Notes under the pieces: model-generated | Told to the model about the DNA's origin: nothing | Databases searched by the model: none | What the model saw: only the letters and a program-made list of their open reading frames with translations | Position numbers and translations under genes: made by a program | Assembly: GCA_003254925.1 (NCBI GenBank) | Contig: QANZ01020749.1 | Span: 137,356-201,355 of the forward strand | Reading direction: 5' to 3' | Length of the DNA: 64,000 bases | From: Chamaecrista fasciculata | Lineage: Eukaryota; Streptophyta; Magnoliopsida; Fabales; Fabaceae | Part shown: one piece after another, positions 48,650 through 60,303 of the stretch | Layout of the letters: each line of letters begins with the position of its first letter | Numbering within the stretch: position 1 is the first letter of the stretch

Positions 48650-49190
48650 AGTTGAGGGGCAGTTTCCGGCAAGTAGAGGTCGTCGGATCCTGCAAACGAG
48701 AATGCACAGGGGGTTCCCTGCGATTCTTCTCCGATGCTTAAGTTAGAGAGAGAATAATGGAGAGTTTGAATATTTTTTAGAGAGAGAGAGTCGTTACCTT
48801 AGAAAGGTCTCCCCTTTTCCTTTTATCCTCCTTCCCTTTTGTCTCATGTTCGTACGAGGTCTCTCTGAGACGTTAGGGGTGTACTCGGGATGTGTGAGGA
48901 AAAAGGGGGTTGGTGTAGGTTTCTACTTTTGACGTGACAGCTATCACCGCCAGGGTACGGTGGGATTTCCAACCTTCCCTCCTGGTTGTCAGTGATAGCC
49001 AAGAGTGCTTTTCATTGTTTGGTCTGCGCGCAGGGGGCGTTTTGGTCCTTTTGCGTGTCCTTCTTGTCCTGTCACGTGCTTTCAAGGATCCTTGCATTTA
49101 ATGCCAATATCTTGGCATTAAATGCTTGAGTGGGAGGGGACCTGCCTGGGTGGCTTCCCCGTCGGGTATCCTTTATGCTCTTGATATTAA

Positions 49191-49438
49191 TTCCGAGGAG
49201 CTATTCCGAGGAGTGTATATCACTAGTCCCTCCGAAAGGTCCGGGAGGGGGTCCACGCCATCGGCCTCCGAGGGGTGATTCCGAGGAGCTATTCCGAGGA
49301 GTGTATATCACCAGTCCCTCCGAAAGGTCCGGGAGGGGGTCCACGCCATCGGCCTCCGAGGGGTGATTCCGAGGAGTGTATATCACTAGTCCCTCCGAAA
49401 TGCCCGAGGGGGAGTCCACGTCGTAGGCTTCCGAGGGG
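49191..49438. repeat. Three tandem leader repeats (86, 88 and 74 bp)
   Basis: Units at about 49191-49276, 49277-49364 and 49365-49438 share TTCCGAGGAGTGTATATCAC, AGTCCCTCCGAAA and CCACGCCATCGGCCTCCGAGGGG or near matches. The first two are almost identical. The third lacks one 13-bp CTATTCCGAGGAG half-step and has several changes. They lie about 300 bp upstream of the Transposase_28-type gene and create overlapping reading frames on both strands that are not genes. Confidence 0.85.
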
Positions 49439-49723
49439 CACCTTCGGTCTCCGAAAACCCTTAGTCTTTTGGACTTCTCTCCGCGGAAGTTGGAGAGTCT
49501 GGGTGACACGTGGCCTGGGAAATGAGAAATGTGTGGAGGAAGTTTTACGGTTTTTCAAGTTGCTGACGTCGGCAGCGTCTTTTCAACTGCCTGCTTTATT
49601 TTTGAATTTTTGTACGGTCCATTATAAACTGCCATTTCCCTCTTCTTCCCCTATTTTTCGTTCCCACGATTTCTCCACAGCAAACTCGAAAGTCAGAACT
49701 CGAGCACTCTGAAACCATCGACA

Positions 49724-52700
49724 ATGGTGAAACCTTCGAAGAACATCCCGAATCGCAAGGGGGGGAAAGGTGGTGCCTCATCGTCGACTCCCGACGATGG
49801 AATTCCAGTTGCTCGCTACCTCGACCCAGTGACTGCTGTGAAGAGGGGGTATACGGTCACTGAACGGAAAGACATGAAGACTGGCTGGGGTGGTCCCACC
49901 ATGGAGCCCGACCTGTGGTGGGGCATTCACTCGAAGCTGATGCGCGCGGAGGCTGACGGCGCCGAGGCTCTGTGTCGTGCCCGAGGCGTAGTGGCCTGGG
50001 CGTCGCCCCAAGGGCTGCCCTGCAACGTGCCTATCGACCCCAAAATCACCTTGGAGAGGTCAAGGTTCGCGGACCCTGCCGAACTCGCAACCTTGAACGA
50101 GACGTACTTTGCTCCGGGTACTCCAATGAGGAGACTGGGGCATGTTGCCTGTCACATTAAGGAGGGCGTCGAGGGCTTCGGCAGTGAGAGGTATGGCTTT
50201 GCTCACGAAGGGGGCTTCTTGTTCAACGAGTATGTTCTCCAAAACGTGGGAATAAGGTTTCCCTTCTCGGACTTCGAGATGGAAGTCCTGAACTACATGA
50301 ATTGCTCTCCGGCTCAGTTGCATCCCAATTCGTGGCGGCTTCTCGCCATTCTTCAGAACGTGGCGGCTCAACTGGGCGTGGAGCTGACCGCGAAGGTCTT
50401 ATTCTGGGCGTACCGGGTGGAGAGTAAGAATGGAGGGTGGGTTAGCCTCCATTGCATGAACAAGCCCGGCAGATACGGTGTACTGTCTGCCAATGTTAGC
50501 AGTGTGAAGAAATGGGTGAACTACCATTTCTTCGTTTCCTGGGAGCCGGTTGATCGGCGTCCGTGGTATTTGGACGACAAGGGTTATCCTCTGTTCCCCT
50601 TGTCCTGGTCGGAGCCCGTTGTTGGTCAGAGGGCGTTGGCGAGGGAAAGCTTGAGTGCCGAGGAGCACCGAGCCGTCAAGCTGCTGTTAACGGCGGCAAA
50701 GCAAGACGGAAATGATTACAAGACGTGGGGTAAGTGTCAGTTAACGACGCTCTGTTTTCCCTTTAGTTCTCTGTTTCTGAGTTTACTTTGTCTGATTGTT
50801 CTGTGTCTGACTTGTTGTTTCAGTGATGCATCACCTTGGGTTCCGGGGGCGGCTGGAGTACTTCACCAAGGCCACATCCTGCTGTGGCGGCTTTGTGACA
50901 CCTGCCTCCGAGGCCACCCTCCGTCTGCCCCTCCTGCCCCCTACGGCTGCGGAGGGTGGTAGGGATGTCTCTCCCCCGAAGAAGAAGAAGAGAGAAAGGG
51001 CTGTTTCTACTGGGAGCCCGCTTGGGAGGGGTGTCTCTCGGGCATTGGAGCGCGGGGTGACTGTTGCCTCCGTTGTTGCCTCCACTGCTATGGCTAGGCC
51101 CATTGCTCGCGGCTCACCGTCGGAGGAGGGTCCTCCCGTGAAGAGGCCCAAGTTGATCTTGTATGAAGACGAGGATGACGCTGAGGAGGATCCCAGTGCC
51201 GCACTGAAGCTGCGGGCGTCTTCCCAGTATTATTCTGCTCCGAGGGGATCGTCGGACAGTCCGGCTGCCTTGGAGGGCAACGACGATGCCGGGGAGAAGG
51301 TCGATGAGGGGGTCATAGAGGTCGACAGTGCATCGTCGTCTGGTGGAGACTCCGGTGAGGAGGATTTGCTGACTATAAGTCAGTTGGTGGGTGGGAGTGG
51401 GACTTCCGACATCCCACCAGTCGAGGAGGGAGGGGCTCCTCCATCAAACGTATTGCCGGCCATCGAGGAGGCTGCCTCCTCGTCCGAGGACGAAGACTTG
51501 CCTGCTGGGGGGGGTACCCCGCCACCGGAGGATGAAGACTTGGCCACCGAGGAGGCTCCACCCTCGCCCGAGGGAGAAAATCTGGCTGCCGGGGGGAACA
51601 CACCGCCACCAGAAAATGAAGACCTGGCCATTGGTGAGGGCACCAGGTTACCTGAAGACGGAGTCTTGGTGGATGAGGGGAACAGCAGTCAGGCAGATGA
51701 GGAGGACCTGGCTGCTGGGGTGGCTACAATTTTATCCGGGGGGGTGATCCCTCCAGTTGCTGGGGTGACTTCGCCACGTAGAAGCGGAGCTTTTGTCGAT
51801 GAAGAGGGGATTGTTCCGGGAGGGGGCAATAAAGGCTCTGATGCGGGGCCGTCAAGCGGGGTGGCGGCGGAGCCCACCGACCTTCTGAATCTGCGATACC
51901 CTGTGCCGGCTCCGAGGGGGGGAGTACTGCCGGCGGATATCTTGGGTAGCAGCATTAACCCCTTCTTATTCATGGAGTCATCCTGTACACGGGCCGGCAA
52001 GGACCATATGGATGCCATGGCGGCGAAGCTTCCTCGAGACATCGCTGGTGATGCCATCAAGTATGGCTTGGAGTCTTGTCGCCGGATGGCGGTGCTATTT
52101 CGGCAGTTTGAAGACACCCGAGACAAGAACATAATGCACAAGGCTCGATTGGCCGAGTCTGAGAAGAGGGTTGTCCTCCTGGAGGGGCAGGTGTCGGCGC
52201 TTACCGCCGAAAGGGGCGAATTGCTGAAGCAGTTGGAGGATGCCCGCGCCGTGGGGGTGTCAAAGGTTGATGAGCTGCTGAAAGCCCAGGGGGAGGAGCA
52301 TGGCAAAGAGCTTGAGCGTCTTGTGGGGGGCTATGAGTCAGCGCTGGATAGTCTCCGAGGGGAGAAGTGTGCAGCCGAGAACGCTCTGGCTTCCGAGCGG
52401 AAGGCGTTCGAGACCCGCCTTGAGGAAGTCCACGCCAAGAGAGAGGAAGCTGCCCGGGTGGCTGCCGAGGAGTTAGCTGTCCAGCGGTGTCGCTGGGAGA
52501 CGGAGATGGATGCTCTCCGTCGGGAGCACTCTGCTGCTATCAGTGAGCTGAAGCGTGATCACGAGACTGTCGTGGGCCGGATGGCAACGACTCACAGCTT
52601 GTCACTTGCTGCGATGACCACGAGGCGTGAGGATACTCTGGAAAACGAGAGGGCTCAGCTCCAGTGGGAAGGGAAATGCTTTTACGAGAAAGGGTTCATC

Positions 52701-53135
52701 AACGAAGTGAGGCAAGTTGTCCATTTCCATCCGGAGGCTGCCCGGGGTTTGGATGAAGTACATCCGATGCGGGAGGTGGCCAACAGTGTGATCGTTGACC
52801 GGGTTCGTCCCTTGGAGAAATGTCCGGAGCGTCCTGCCGATCCAACGGAGAGAGGGGAATCCTCAAGTGGTAAGCTGGACCTAGGGAGGAAGCTTCTCGG
52901 GGTAGCGGTAAACGTTCCGGGTGCTCACCCGATTGCTACGGGCGTCTCTCCTTCTCACCAGGGTGACAGGCCCGGGTTAGGCCTGTTTGGCGACGACGGT
53001 GATGGGGAGGGTGGATCTGGTCAAGCTGGAGGTGATGTCCCTCCGAAAGACTCCGCGCCAACTGACTGCTCAACGGACGATTACTTGGTTGACGACCCTG
53101 TGCTGACGCCGGGGGGGTGTGTAACTATTGTCTGA
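49724..53135 (+). CDS. Transposase_28 / gag-like transposon protein, intact, two exons
   Basis: Exon 1 is 49724-50729 and exon 2 is 50824-53135. The donor GGTAAGTG and acceptor TTGTTTCAG join in frame (G|TG, valine) to give 1105 residues without a stop. The first 330 residues contain LNETYF, FPFSDFEMEVLNYMNCSPAQLHPNSW and WVSLHC, the pattern of the 'putative gypsy-type transposon' family (Transposase_28). After a basic PPKKKKRER nuclear signal comes an acidic, repeat-rich section with PPPEDEDLA-type units (51480-51720). A long coiled coil follows (52100-52700) and a glycine-rich end. Such proteins are thought to be gag-like products of non-autonomous or Tat-type LTR elements. No reverse transcriptase, LTR or primer site was found beside it. 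The region is far richer in G+C than its neighbours, which suggests recent arrival. Confidence 0.7.
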
Positions 53136-53337
53136 TGTAAACACTTGTAAGATGTAACTTGACCTAAAATTTACCTAGCATTTATAATTTGGGCATTTAT
53201 AATTTTGGATAGTTTAAGATGTAACTTGTTGAATGCATGCAATAAATTATATGTTACAAATTACAATTATAACAATTGACGTGATTTAATTATATTTAAT
53301 AAAGAGTCTGTTGAAAAGGTATCTTCTTTGAAAAACT

Positions 53338-53430
53338 AAAGTTTGACCCTGCATATTGCTTCTCTGTACCAAGACTCTTTTTTTTTAATGAATTGCTTTC
53401 CTACGAAAAAAAAAGTTTGACCCGGCAAAT
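53338..53430. mobile_element. Short retro-insertion (about 55 bp) with imperfect 19-bp target duplication
   Basis: AAAGTTTGACCCTGCATAT (53338-53356) and AAAGTTTGACCCGGCAAAT (53412-53430) flank about 55 bp that end CTTTCCTACGAAAAAAAA. The 3' end resembles the insert at 3436-3450. It fits a very short 5'-truncated LINE or SINE insertion. Confidence 0.55.
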
Positions 53431-53447
53431 ATCAAGATTACACAATA

Positions 53448-53721
53448 CTCCCTCCGGTTCTATATATCTGGTATTTAAGGTTTCTACACACAGATTAAGG
53501 AAATGATTAGCCAACATAGAATGAAGAGAAAAATGAAGTAAAATGACTAAACTATCCCTATTAAATTACTTGGAAAATGTTTATACATTTATGACTCTAC
53601 TATATTTAATAGGGGTAGAATGGTAAAAAAATAATTAATGCTCTCTTGAATTTATAAAACATCAGATATTTTGGAACAAAAATGATTTTCTAAAACACCA
53701 GATATTCAGAACCGGAGGGAG
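53448..53721. mobile_element. Stowaway-like MITE, 274 bp
   Basis: Inverted ends CTCCCTCCGGTTCT and AGAACCGGAGGGAG are flanked by TA at 53446-53447 and 53722-53723. This end sequence and the TA target are those of Stowaway (Tc1/mariner-type) MITEs. It directly abuts the target site of the next element. Confidence 0.85.
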
Positions 53722-53730
53722 TAATATGCA

Positions 53731-55165
53731 AGGTTAAGAAAATCGGACCGGACTGGCTGGTCCAACCGGTTAAACCGTAAATCGAATGCTGGTCCAGTCC
53801 AATCTGCTTAGAGAACCGCTCGGTTAGAAAACCAGAAATGAACCGGGAGAACCGGCTCAAAACCGGAAAAACCGGACTGAATCGGCGGTTCAAATGGTTC
53901 ATCTTGTCCACTAATTTTTTTACTTTTCCCATTGAACTTGAACATAAATCATGAGATGAAGAAGAAATAATCAAAAAGTATGAAAAGAAATCGCATCAGC
54001 CATGGAGAAGAAGTGATTTTTCTCTATTTCTTGACCGAAACTATGAGATGAGATGAGGAATCTACAGCCCCATTAGCCATGGATAAGAATTCAGCGACAA
54101 CTCAGAAGGAGAAACGTTCAAGCATATGAGAAATAGATAAACAATGCAGAAAATAAATGAAGAAGGAGAAGACCAAAGAGGCAAGAGGTAGAAAATACTA
54201 GATTCATGGTAGATTAATGGTAGAAAAAGAAGTCAGAGTTCTCTTTGAAAAAGGGACGTGCTTATTTTCAAGAAAAGAGGGAGGTAGTAGTTGGCACAAT
54301 GGACAAGAAAATTAATTGTCCTTAATGATGAATAATTGCCAGCTTTTTTCCTTTTTTACTTTTCCATATTTAATTTTTAGGGTAAATTATACTTTGGTAC
54401 CCTGTGGTTTGATCCTATTTCACTTTGGTACCCTGTGGTTTGAAACTTGACACTTTGGTACCCTGTGGTATTCTCCATTAACACTTTGGTACCCTTTGGG
54501 GTTATTTTGTAATTTTAACCATAACAAATTTTGCAAAAATTACATATTGACCCCAAAAAATTTTTCAAAAAATACAAATAGGTCCCTGGATACGTATTAT
54601 CTAGGGACTAAAATGAAAACTTTTAAAAAATTTTGGGGTCAATATGTAATTTTAGTAAAATTTGTTGTGGTTAAAATTACAAAATAAACCCAAAGGGTAC
54701 CAAAGTGTTAATGGAGAATACCACAGGGTACCAAAGTGTCAAGTTTCAAACCACAGGGTACCAAAGTGAAATAGGGTCAAACCACAGGGTACCAAAGTGT
54801 AATTTACCCTAATTTTTATTTCAATTTTATTATGTGATCTATTTATTTAACATAACTTAATAATTAGTGTATTAATATATTATGTAGATGATATCTTAGA
54901 AAAAATTATCAAGATCCCATTATATTTTAAATAATATACGGTAAATAATATCTTAAATTAAGTTTGTTTTAAAAATATATTTAATTATTTTTATTATACA
55001 TTTTTAATAGTTATTAGTATATTTTTATTATTTTAAATTAAATATATTATTTTTAATTTATTTAATTATTAATGGTCCGACCACGGTTGAACCCCGGTTG
55101 GACTATTGAACCTTGAACCCCTACTTCGTACGGTTCCATAGCTGGTCCGGTTTTAATAACCTTGA
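53731..55165. mobile_element. Mutator-type CCGGTT element, second copy, with nested MITE
   Basis: The target duplication is TAATATGCA (53722-53730) and TAATATGTA (55166-55174), 9 bp with one mismatch. Ends AGGTTAAGAAAATCGGACCGG and GGTCCGGTTTTAATAACCTT are inverted and match the element at 2766-3714. Without the nested fold-back element (430 bp plus 9-bp duplication) it is about 1.0 kb, near the 949 bp of the first copy. No transposase is present. Its left target duplication overlaps the TA of the Stowaway MITE, so it inserted at the MITE's edge. Confidence 0.75.
54380..54809. mobile_element. 430-bp near-perfect fold-back MITE, nested
   Basis: An exact 9-bp duplication, TAATTTTTA, lies at 54371-54379 and 54810-54818. 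The element begins GGGTAAATTATACTTTGG and ends with its complement; almost the entire 430 bp is one palindrome with arms of about 200 bp. Each arm carries four ACTTTGGTACCCT motifs. The 9-bp duplication places it with Mutator-type elements. It is related in motif to the fold-backs at 30644 and 59193. Confidence 0.9.
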
Positions 55166-55434
55166 TAATATGTAAAAAAAATTAACAAATTTTATGAATT
55201 TTGAAAAAAACTAATCGTATTAACCATTACAATAAACAGGTAGTGATTGTTACTTTCACAATTGATATGATTATAGCGATATGAGAATAATCATTTATTT
55301 TTGAATTAAAATCATTTAAATATTAATTTTCCTACAAACAGACAAATGATTACTTGATAGAATAGTCGATTGGTAGAATTAATAGTCGACTATTGCTCAC
55401 TAGTTGAATCTCACATAACAAAAATGACTTTTTT

Positions 55435-58400
55435 GTGAAAAGTTAGCTGAAGGTTTCAATAGTCATCTCATCTCGTTCCAACGTGATCTTTGGAAGGATT
55501 ATGAAAAGTTACTCGTCCAGGGGGGAGTGTTTTGGCACCAAAAAGCTAATTGTAATTGGCTTTCTTTGGGGGATAAGAACACTAGTTTCTATCACTCATA
55601 TGTCAAAATGAAACAGCGAAAGCGCCATATTGATATGCTGAAAAATGAAGAGGGTGAATGGATCTCGGACCAGCTAGAGCTTACAAATATGACCGTGGAG
55701 TATTTCACGAATTTGTATACTGAGGATGGATATTGCACTGAAGAAAATTTGATTACCAGATCTAAATTTCCTTCACTCACAGAGGAAGCTCTCATTGAAA
55801 TTCAAGCAAAAGTGACTAATGATGATGTTAAAAGTGCTGTTTTTAGCATGGAAGCTTCTAAATCTCTTGGGCTCAATGGTATTCATGTGGCTTTTTTCTA
55901 GAACAACTGGGAGACTATTGGAGGGATGATTTGTGACTTCGTGATTAATTGCTTTCATGACCCTAGCAAGATTCAAAGCGTTAATGATACGATGTTGGTG
56001 CTAATTCCAAAAGTGGACTCCCTTGAGAATGTTAAACAGTTAAGGCCTATTTCTCTTTGTAATGTAATTTTCAAGATCATCACGAAGATTATTGCTTCTC
56101 GTCTTAAACATTACATGGACTTTTTGGTCAACTACACCCAGACAAGCTTTGTTGGAGGGCGGTCTAGTACGGATAATATCATTATTGCTCAGGAAGTTCT
56201 ACATTTTATGGAGAGGAAGAAGGGGACGAAAGGTCATGTGGCTATAAAAGTTGACTTGGAAAAAGCCTATGATCAAGTCAATTGGGTTTTTCTTGAAGAT
56301 ACTCTATCAAATTGGCCTCTCTCATCATTTTGTCTCAGTTATTATGCATTGTGTCACTACTGCAAATATGAGAATTATGTGGAATGGATCCCTCTCTGAT
56401 TCTTTTAAAATGGAAAGAGGTAATCGGCAGGGTGATCCTCTTTCTCCCTATCTTTTCGTTATGTGTATGGAAAGATTAGGCCATGTTATTTAGGATGCTA
56501 TCACTGGTGGTGTTTGGAAACCGTTATCGCTTTTAAGAGGCAGTCCTCCTATCTCACACCTATTTTTTGCTGATGATCTTTTCCTATTTGCGGATGCTAC
56601 TCATGATCAGATGAATGTTGTGAATGAGTGCTTGGAGTCTTTTTGTAAAGCTTCAGGGTTGAAAGTCAGCATTGAGAAGACGAAGTTGTTTTGCTCTAGG
56701 AACACTAATCATATTATTAAGAGTGATCTCAGCAGATCTTCTGGTTTTATGCTATCGGGAAATGTGGGTAAGTACCTAGGCATACCACTCCATCACACTC
56801 GGGCTAACCGCAACACTTATCAGTTTGTTATTGATAAAGTCAGGAAACGTCTGAGTATTTGGAAGCTTAAAAAGCTTTCTTTTGCTGGTAAAACTGCCCT
56901 AGTTCAGTCAGTTCTCAACACCATTGCCATTTATTATATGCAATCAACTACTCTACTTGTGAGTGTGTGTGATGATATTGATAAAATCAGCCGCTCTTTT
57001 CTTTGGGGGTCAAATGATGATCACAGAAAACCTCACCTGGTGGCTTGGGATAATATTTTGAATCCAAGAAATAATGGTGGCTTAGGCATCAAGTCCACTA
57101 GACATTTGAACATTGCTTTCATGATGAAATTGGGTTGGGAGTTGATTACCAGAAGAGATAAGCTTTAGGTGCGTATTGTTCGAGCTAAATATGGCTGTGG
57201 GAATAGCGTCATTCCTAACGTGGTTAGGCAAATATTGAATCCAATGTTTGGAGGGGTATCCGTAATGCTTGGAAGTTTGTGCTCAGAGGGGTGAAATGGC
57301 ATATTGGTGATGGGTCAGCTACCAATTTTTGGAAAGATTCATGGTTAACAAATGAACCCCTTATTGTGCAGGTTGGAAACGTTTCTCAGGATGTCAATTT
57401 GGATAGAACTGTCAATTCCTATGTTGATGTTGATGGGGATTGGAGATGGGATGAACTTCGTTCTCAACTTCTTACTAGCATTCTTATGCGTCTTGCTTCT
57501 ACTCTCCCTCCTGGGCCGGAAGATGGAGAAGATAGGGTGGTTTGGAAACTTAGTAAAGACCATATTTTCAGTGTTAACAGTGCCTATAGATCTTTGGTTT
57601 TGAACACGTTACCACCAAAGGATGATATTTGGTCGCTGATATGGAAATGGCAAGGGCCTCAACGCATTAAGACATGCCTTTGGCTTGCTGCGAAAGAAAA
57701 GCTCCTAACTAACTTGAACAGAGCTAGTAGAGGAATGTGTAACTCGGATACTTGTCAGCATTGTGGAGCTTCTGCGGAGAGTGTGATGCATGCCTTGCGG
57801 GACTGTAGTGTTGTCCAATTACTTTGGAAGTCTATGGTTCCTCAAGCAGATTGGAATAATTTTACGCAGGCCAATTTAAAGGATTGGTTGATTGGGAACT
57901 TACGGTCTCAATATATGTGGCAAGGACTAGATTGGAGAAGTGTGTTTCCAGTTACTCTATGGCTTATATGGAATGGGAGAAATTGTGCCATCTTCTCTAA
58001 TGAGGTGTGGAATACTAATAACGTTTTTGGAGCATTATTCATCATGTCCGCAGCATTCAACAGAGCATCATTACTCTGGCTAAGGCTAAAGTTGGTCTAA
58101 CGGAGAAAATGATCAGTTGGACGTTTCCAGATGATGGATGGGTGAAATGTAATACAGACGGATCGTGTGTCGATGGTGGTAGTCGTACGGCTTGCGGCGA
58201 CGCGTTTCGTGATGAGAGCAGACGTTGGCTCAATAGGTTCACTAAAAATCTGGGCATCGGTTCTGTTCTTTCTGCAGAATTATGGGGCCTTTATTTGGGT
58301 CTAGATACGGCATGGAAGTAGGGCTATCGGAAAGTGTGGATGGAGAGTGACTCCATGATTGCAGTAAACTTGGTCAAAGGTGGTTGTGCTCCTACGCATC

Positions 58401-58632
58401 CTTTTTACAACATTGTTAGCAGGATTATTTCGCTTCAGAAAAAACAATGGGAAGTCAGATTATCACACACTCGTAGAGAAGTAAACAGAGTTGCGGATTG
58501 GATGGCTACTTTTGCTCTGAGTTCAGATACTCTCTTGAAGATTGTTCATGACCCTCATTCTTCTTGTTATCTTCTTCTTCAGGATGATCCCTGTGTAGTT
58601 TCTTTTATGCGTTTACTTTCCTTTCTCTATAT
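55435..58632 (+). mobile_element. 5'-truncated L1-type LINE with RNase H (broken)
   Basis: A 14-bp direct repeat, AAAATGACTTTTTT, lies at 55421-55434 and 58633-58646. The 3.2-kb element starts within ORF2. Landmarks: NWLSLGDKNTSFYHS (about 55548), LIPKVDS, LRPISLCNV, QTSFVGGRSSTDNI, KVDLEKAYDQVNW, NRQGDPLSPYLF, catalytic FADD (about 56566-56577), GKYLGIPLHH, NNGGLGI, CQHCGASAESVMHALRDC (zf-RVT, about 57750-57800), and an RNase H end from 58110 (KCNTDGSC, ESDSM, HTRREVNRVADWMA). Stops or frameshifts near 55901, 56280, 56492, 57168, 58100 and 58320 destroy the frame. It has almost no poly-A. It belongs to a different LINE branch from the one at 22962, which shows no RNase H. Confidence 0.87.
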
Positions 58633-58681
58633 AAAATGACTTTTTTTAGTAGCATGACAATTGACTATCTACATAACAATT

Positions 58682-58730
58682 AACTGTTACGTTATCTTGT
58701 TGGCCAAAAAAAAAACTGTTACGTTATCTT
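58682..58730 (+). mobile_element. 15-bp retro-insertion with 17-bp target duplication
   Basis: AACTGTTACGTTATCTT occurs exactly at 58682-58698 and 58714-58730. Between them is only GTTGGCCAAAAAAAA. The insert looks like the final bases and tail of a LINE. It lies 50 bp beyond the end of the second LINE. Confidence 0.7.
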
Positions 58731-58872
58731 CCCATAACTTTATAGGACCTTTTTTTTTTCTGGCAATTAATTCCCTATTTCATTGTTGACAATAACTTTT
58801 TGCGTAACTCCCAACTCAATTCATTCTAACATAAAATAAATTGTAATTATTTGTGTTATCTTCACTTTCTTT

Positions 58873-58919
58873 ATATCTATTTCCTCTTTTTTTTTTGGCC
58901 TGAATATCTATTTCCTCTT
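58873..58919 (-). mobile_element. 15-bp retro-insertion, opposite strand, with 16-bp target duplication
   Basis: ATATCTATTTCCTCTT occurs exactly at 58873-58888 and 58904-58919. The insert TTTTTTTTGGCCTGA is, on the minus strand, TCAGGCCAAAAAAAA, nearly the same as the insert at 58699-58713. Confidence 0.7.
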
Positions 58920-59192
58920 CTTTCTTCTTCAACTGTGATTCCCAAAACATCTCATTTTCTTCAGAGTATATCTTCTTATCATCAAAGAGAAACTAACTAA
59001 TGTTTTGCTTGCGAAATAAAAAGAAACTAATTTTTGACAAATAAAGAGCGTCCAAGTCAGGCATCTGAAAGAGGAAAGGGAAAAGGAGGGCTTCAAGATT
59101 AAGGTTTGGTTGCAATATGCGATTTTGTGTTTTTAGTTCAACAATATCATAAAATTTCCAGTAAAAAATATTAAAACACATAATATTTTGAA

Positions 59193-60303
59193 GGGGAAAT
59201 TGCAATTTGGTACCCTGTGGTTAGGGGTGGTTCCCCTTTGGTACCCTGAAAGAAAAATTTTTGCATTGTGGTACCCCGTGGTTTGCTCCGTTAGCGATTT
59301 GATACCCTGAGGTTTTTTTCTGTTAGTATTTAACGGAAAATGTTAGTTAAAATGTCAAAAATCTCCCAAAAAGTCTTCTCTTATGCGTTTAAGTCCTTTC
59401 CCTTTACTAAAAAGGATCAAAACATAAAGAATTAATTATTATTCTCAATTCTCCCTCTTTTTCATCATTTTCATTTATTTTAGTCCCAAATTCTCAAAAT
59501 AAAATTGTAAAGTGTCCCAAAATTCTTTCAAACATTCCAATTTAGTCATTAAAAATTTTAAAAACCTTAAACCCTAAAATCTTAAAACCCTAAACNNNNN
59601 NNNNNNNNNNNNNNNNNNNNNNNNNNNNNNNNNNNNNNNNNNNNNNNNNNNNNNNNNNNNNNNNNNNNNNNNNNNNNNNNNNNNNNNNNNNNNNNNNNNN
59701 NNNNNNNNNNNNNNNNNNNNNNNNNNNNNNNNNNNNNNNNNNNNNNNNNNNNNNNNNNNNNNNNNNNNNNNNNNNNNNNNNNNNNNNNNNNNNNNNNNNN
59801 NNNNNNNNNNNNNNNNNNNNNNNNNNNNNNNNNNNNNNNNNNNNNNNNNNNNNNNNNNNNNNNNNNNNNNNNNNNNNNNNNNNNNNNNNNNAAATTTAGG
59901 GTTTAGGGTTTTAAGATTTTAGGGTTTAAGGTTTTTAAAATTTTTAAGGACTAAATTGGAATGTTTAAAAGAATTTTGGGACACTTTACAATTTTATTTT
60001 GAGAATTTGGGACTAAAATAAATGAAAATGATGAAAAAGAGGAAGAATTGAGAATAATAATTAATTCTTTATGTTTTGATCCTTTTTAGTAAAGGGAAAG
60101 GACTTAAACGCATAAGAGAAGACTTTTTGGGAGATTTTTGACATTTTAACTAACATTTTCCGTTAAATACTAACAGAAAAAAACCTCAGGGTACCAAATC
60201 GCTAACGGAGCAAACCACGGGGTACCACAATGCAAAAATTTTTCTTTCAGGGTACCAAAGGGGAACCGCCCCTAACCACAGGGTACCAAATTGCAATTTA
60301 CCC
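59193..60303. mobile_element. Large fold-back element with 400-bp arms
   Basis: The exact 9-bp duplication TATTTTGAA lies at 59184-59192 and 60304-60312. Left arm 59193-59595 and right arm 59892-60303 are inverted copies along their full length, from GGTACCCTGTGG motifs at the tips to AACCCTAAA-type sequence at the gap. The centre (59596-59891) is N. Arms of 400 bp and a 9-bp duplication indicate a Mutator-type fold-back element. The gap is probably a sequencing failure at the hairpin. Confidence 0.88.

Larger units (their letters stand above)
48650..53140. mobile_element. GC-rich transposon island, ends not resolved
   Basis: From about 48650 to 53140 base composition jumps from strongly AT-rich to clearly GC-rich and drops again abruptly after the stop at 53135. 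The block contains a 1-kb leader with tandem repeats and the intact gag-like gene. I could not identify LTRs, inverted ends or a target duplication, so element class and exact ends are unknown. Confidence 0.55.

Noticed and set aside
49130..49712. Overlapping open frames on both strands
   Set aside because: They come from the GC-rich tandem leader repeats and repeat the same residues.
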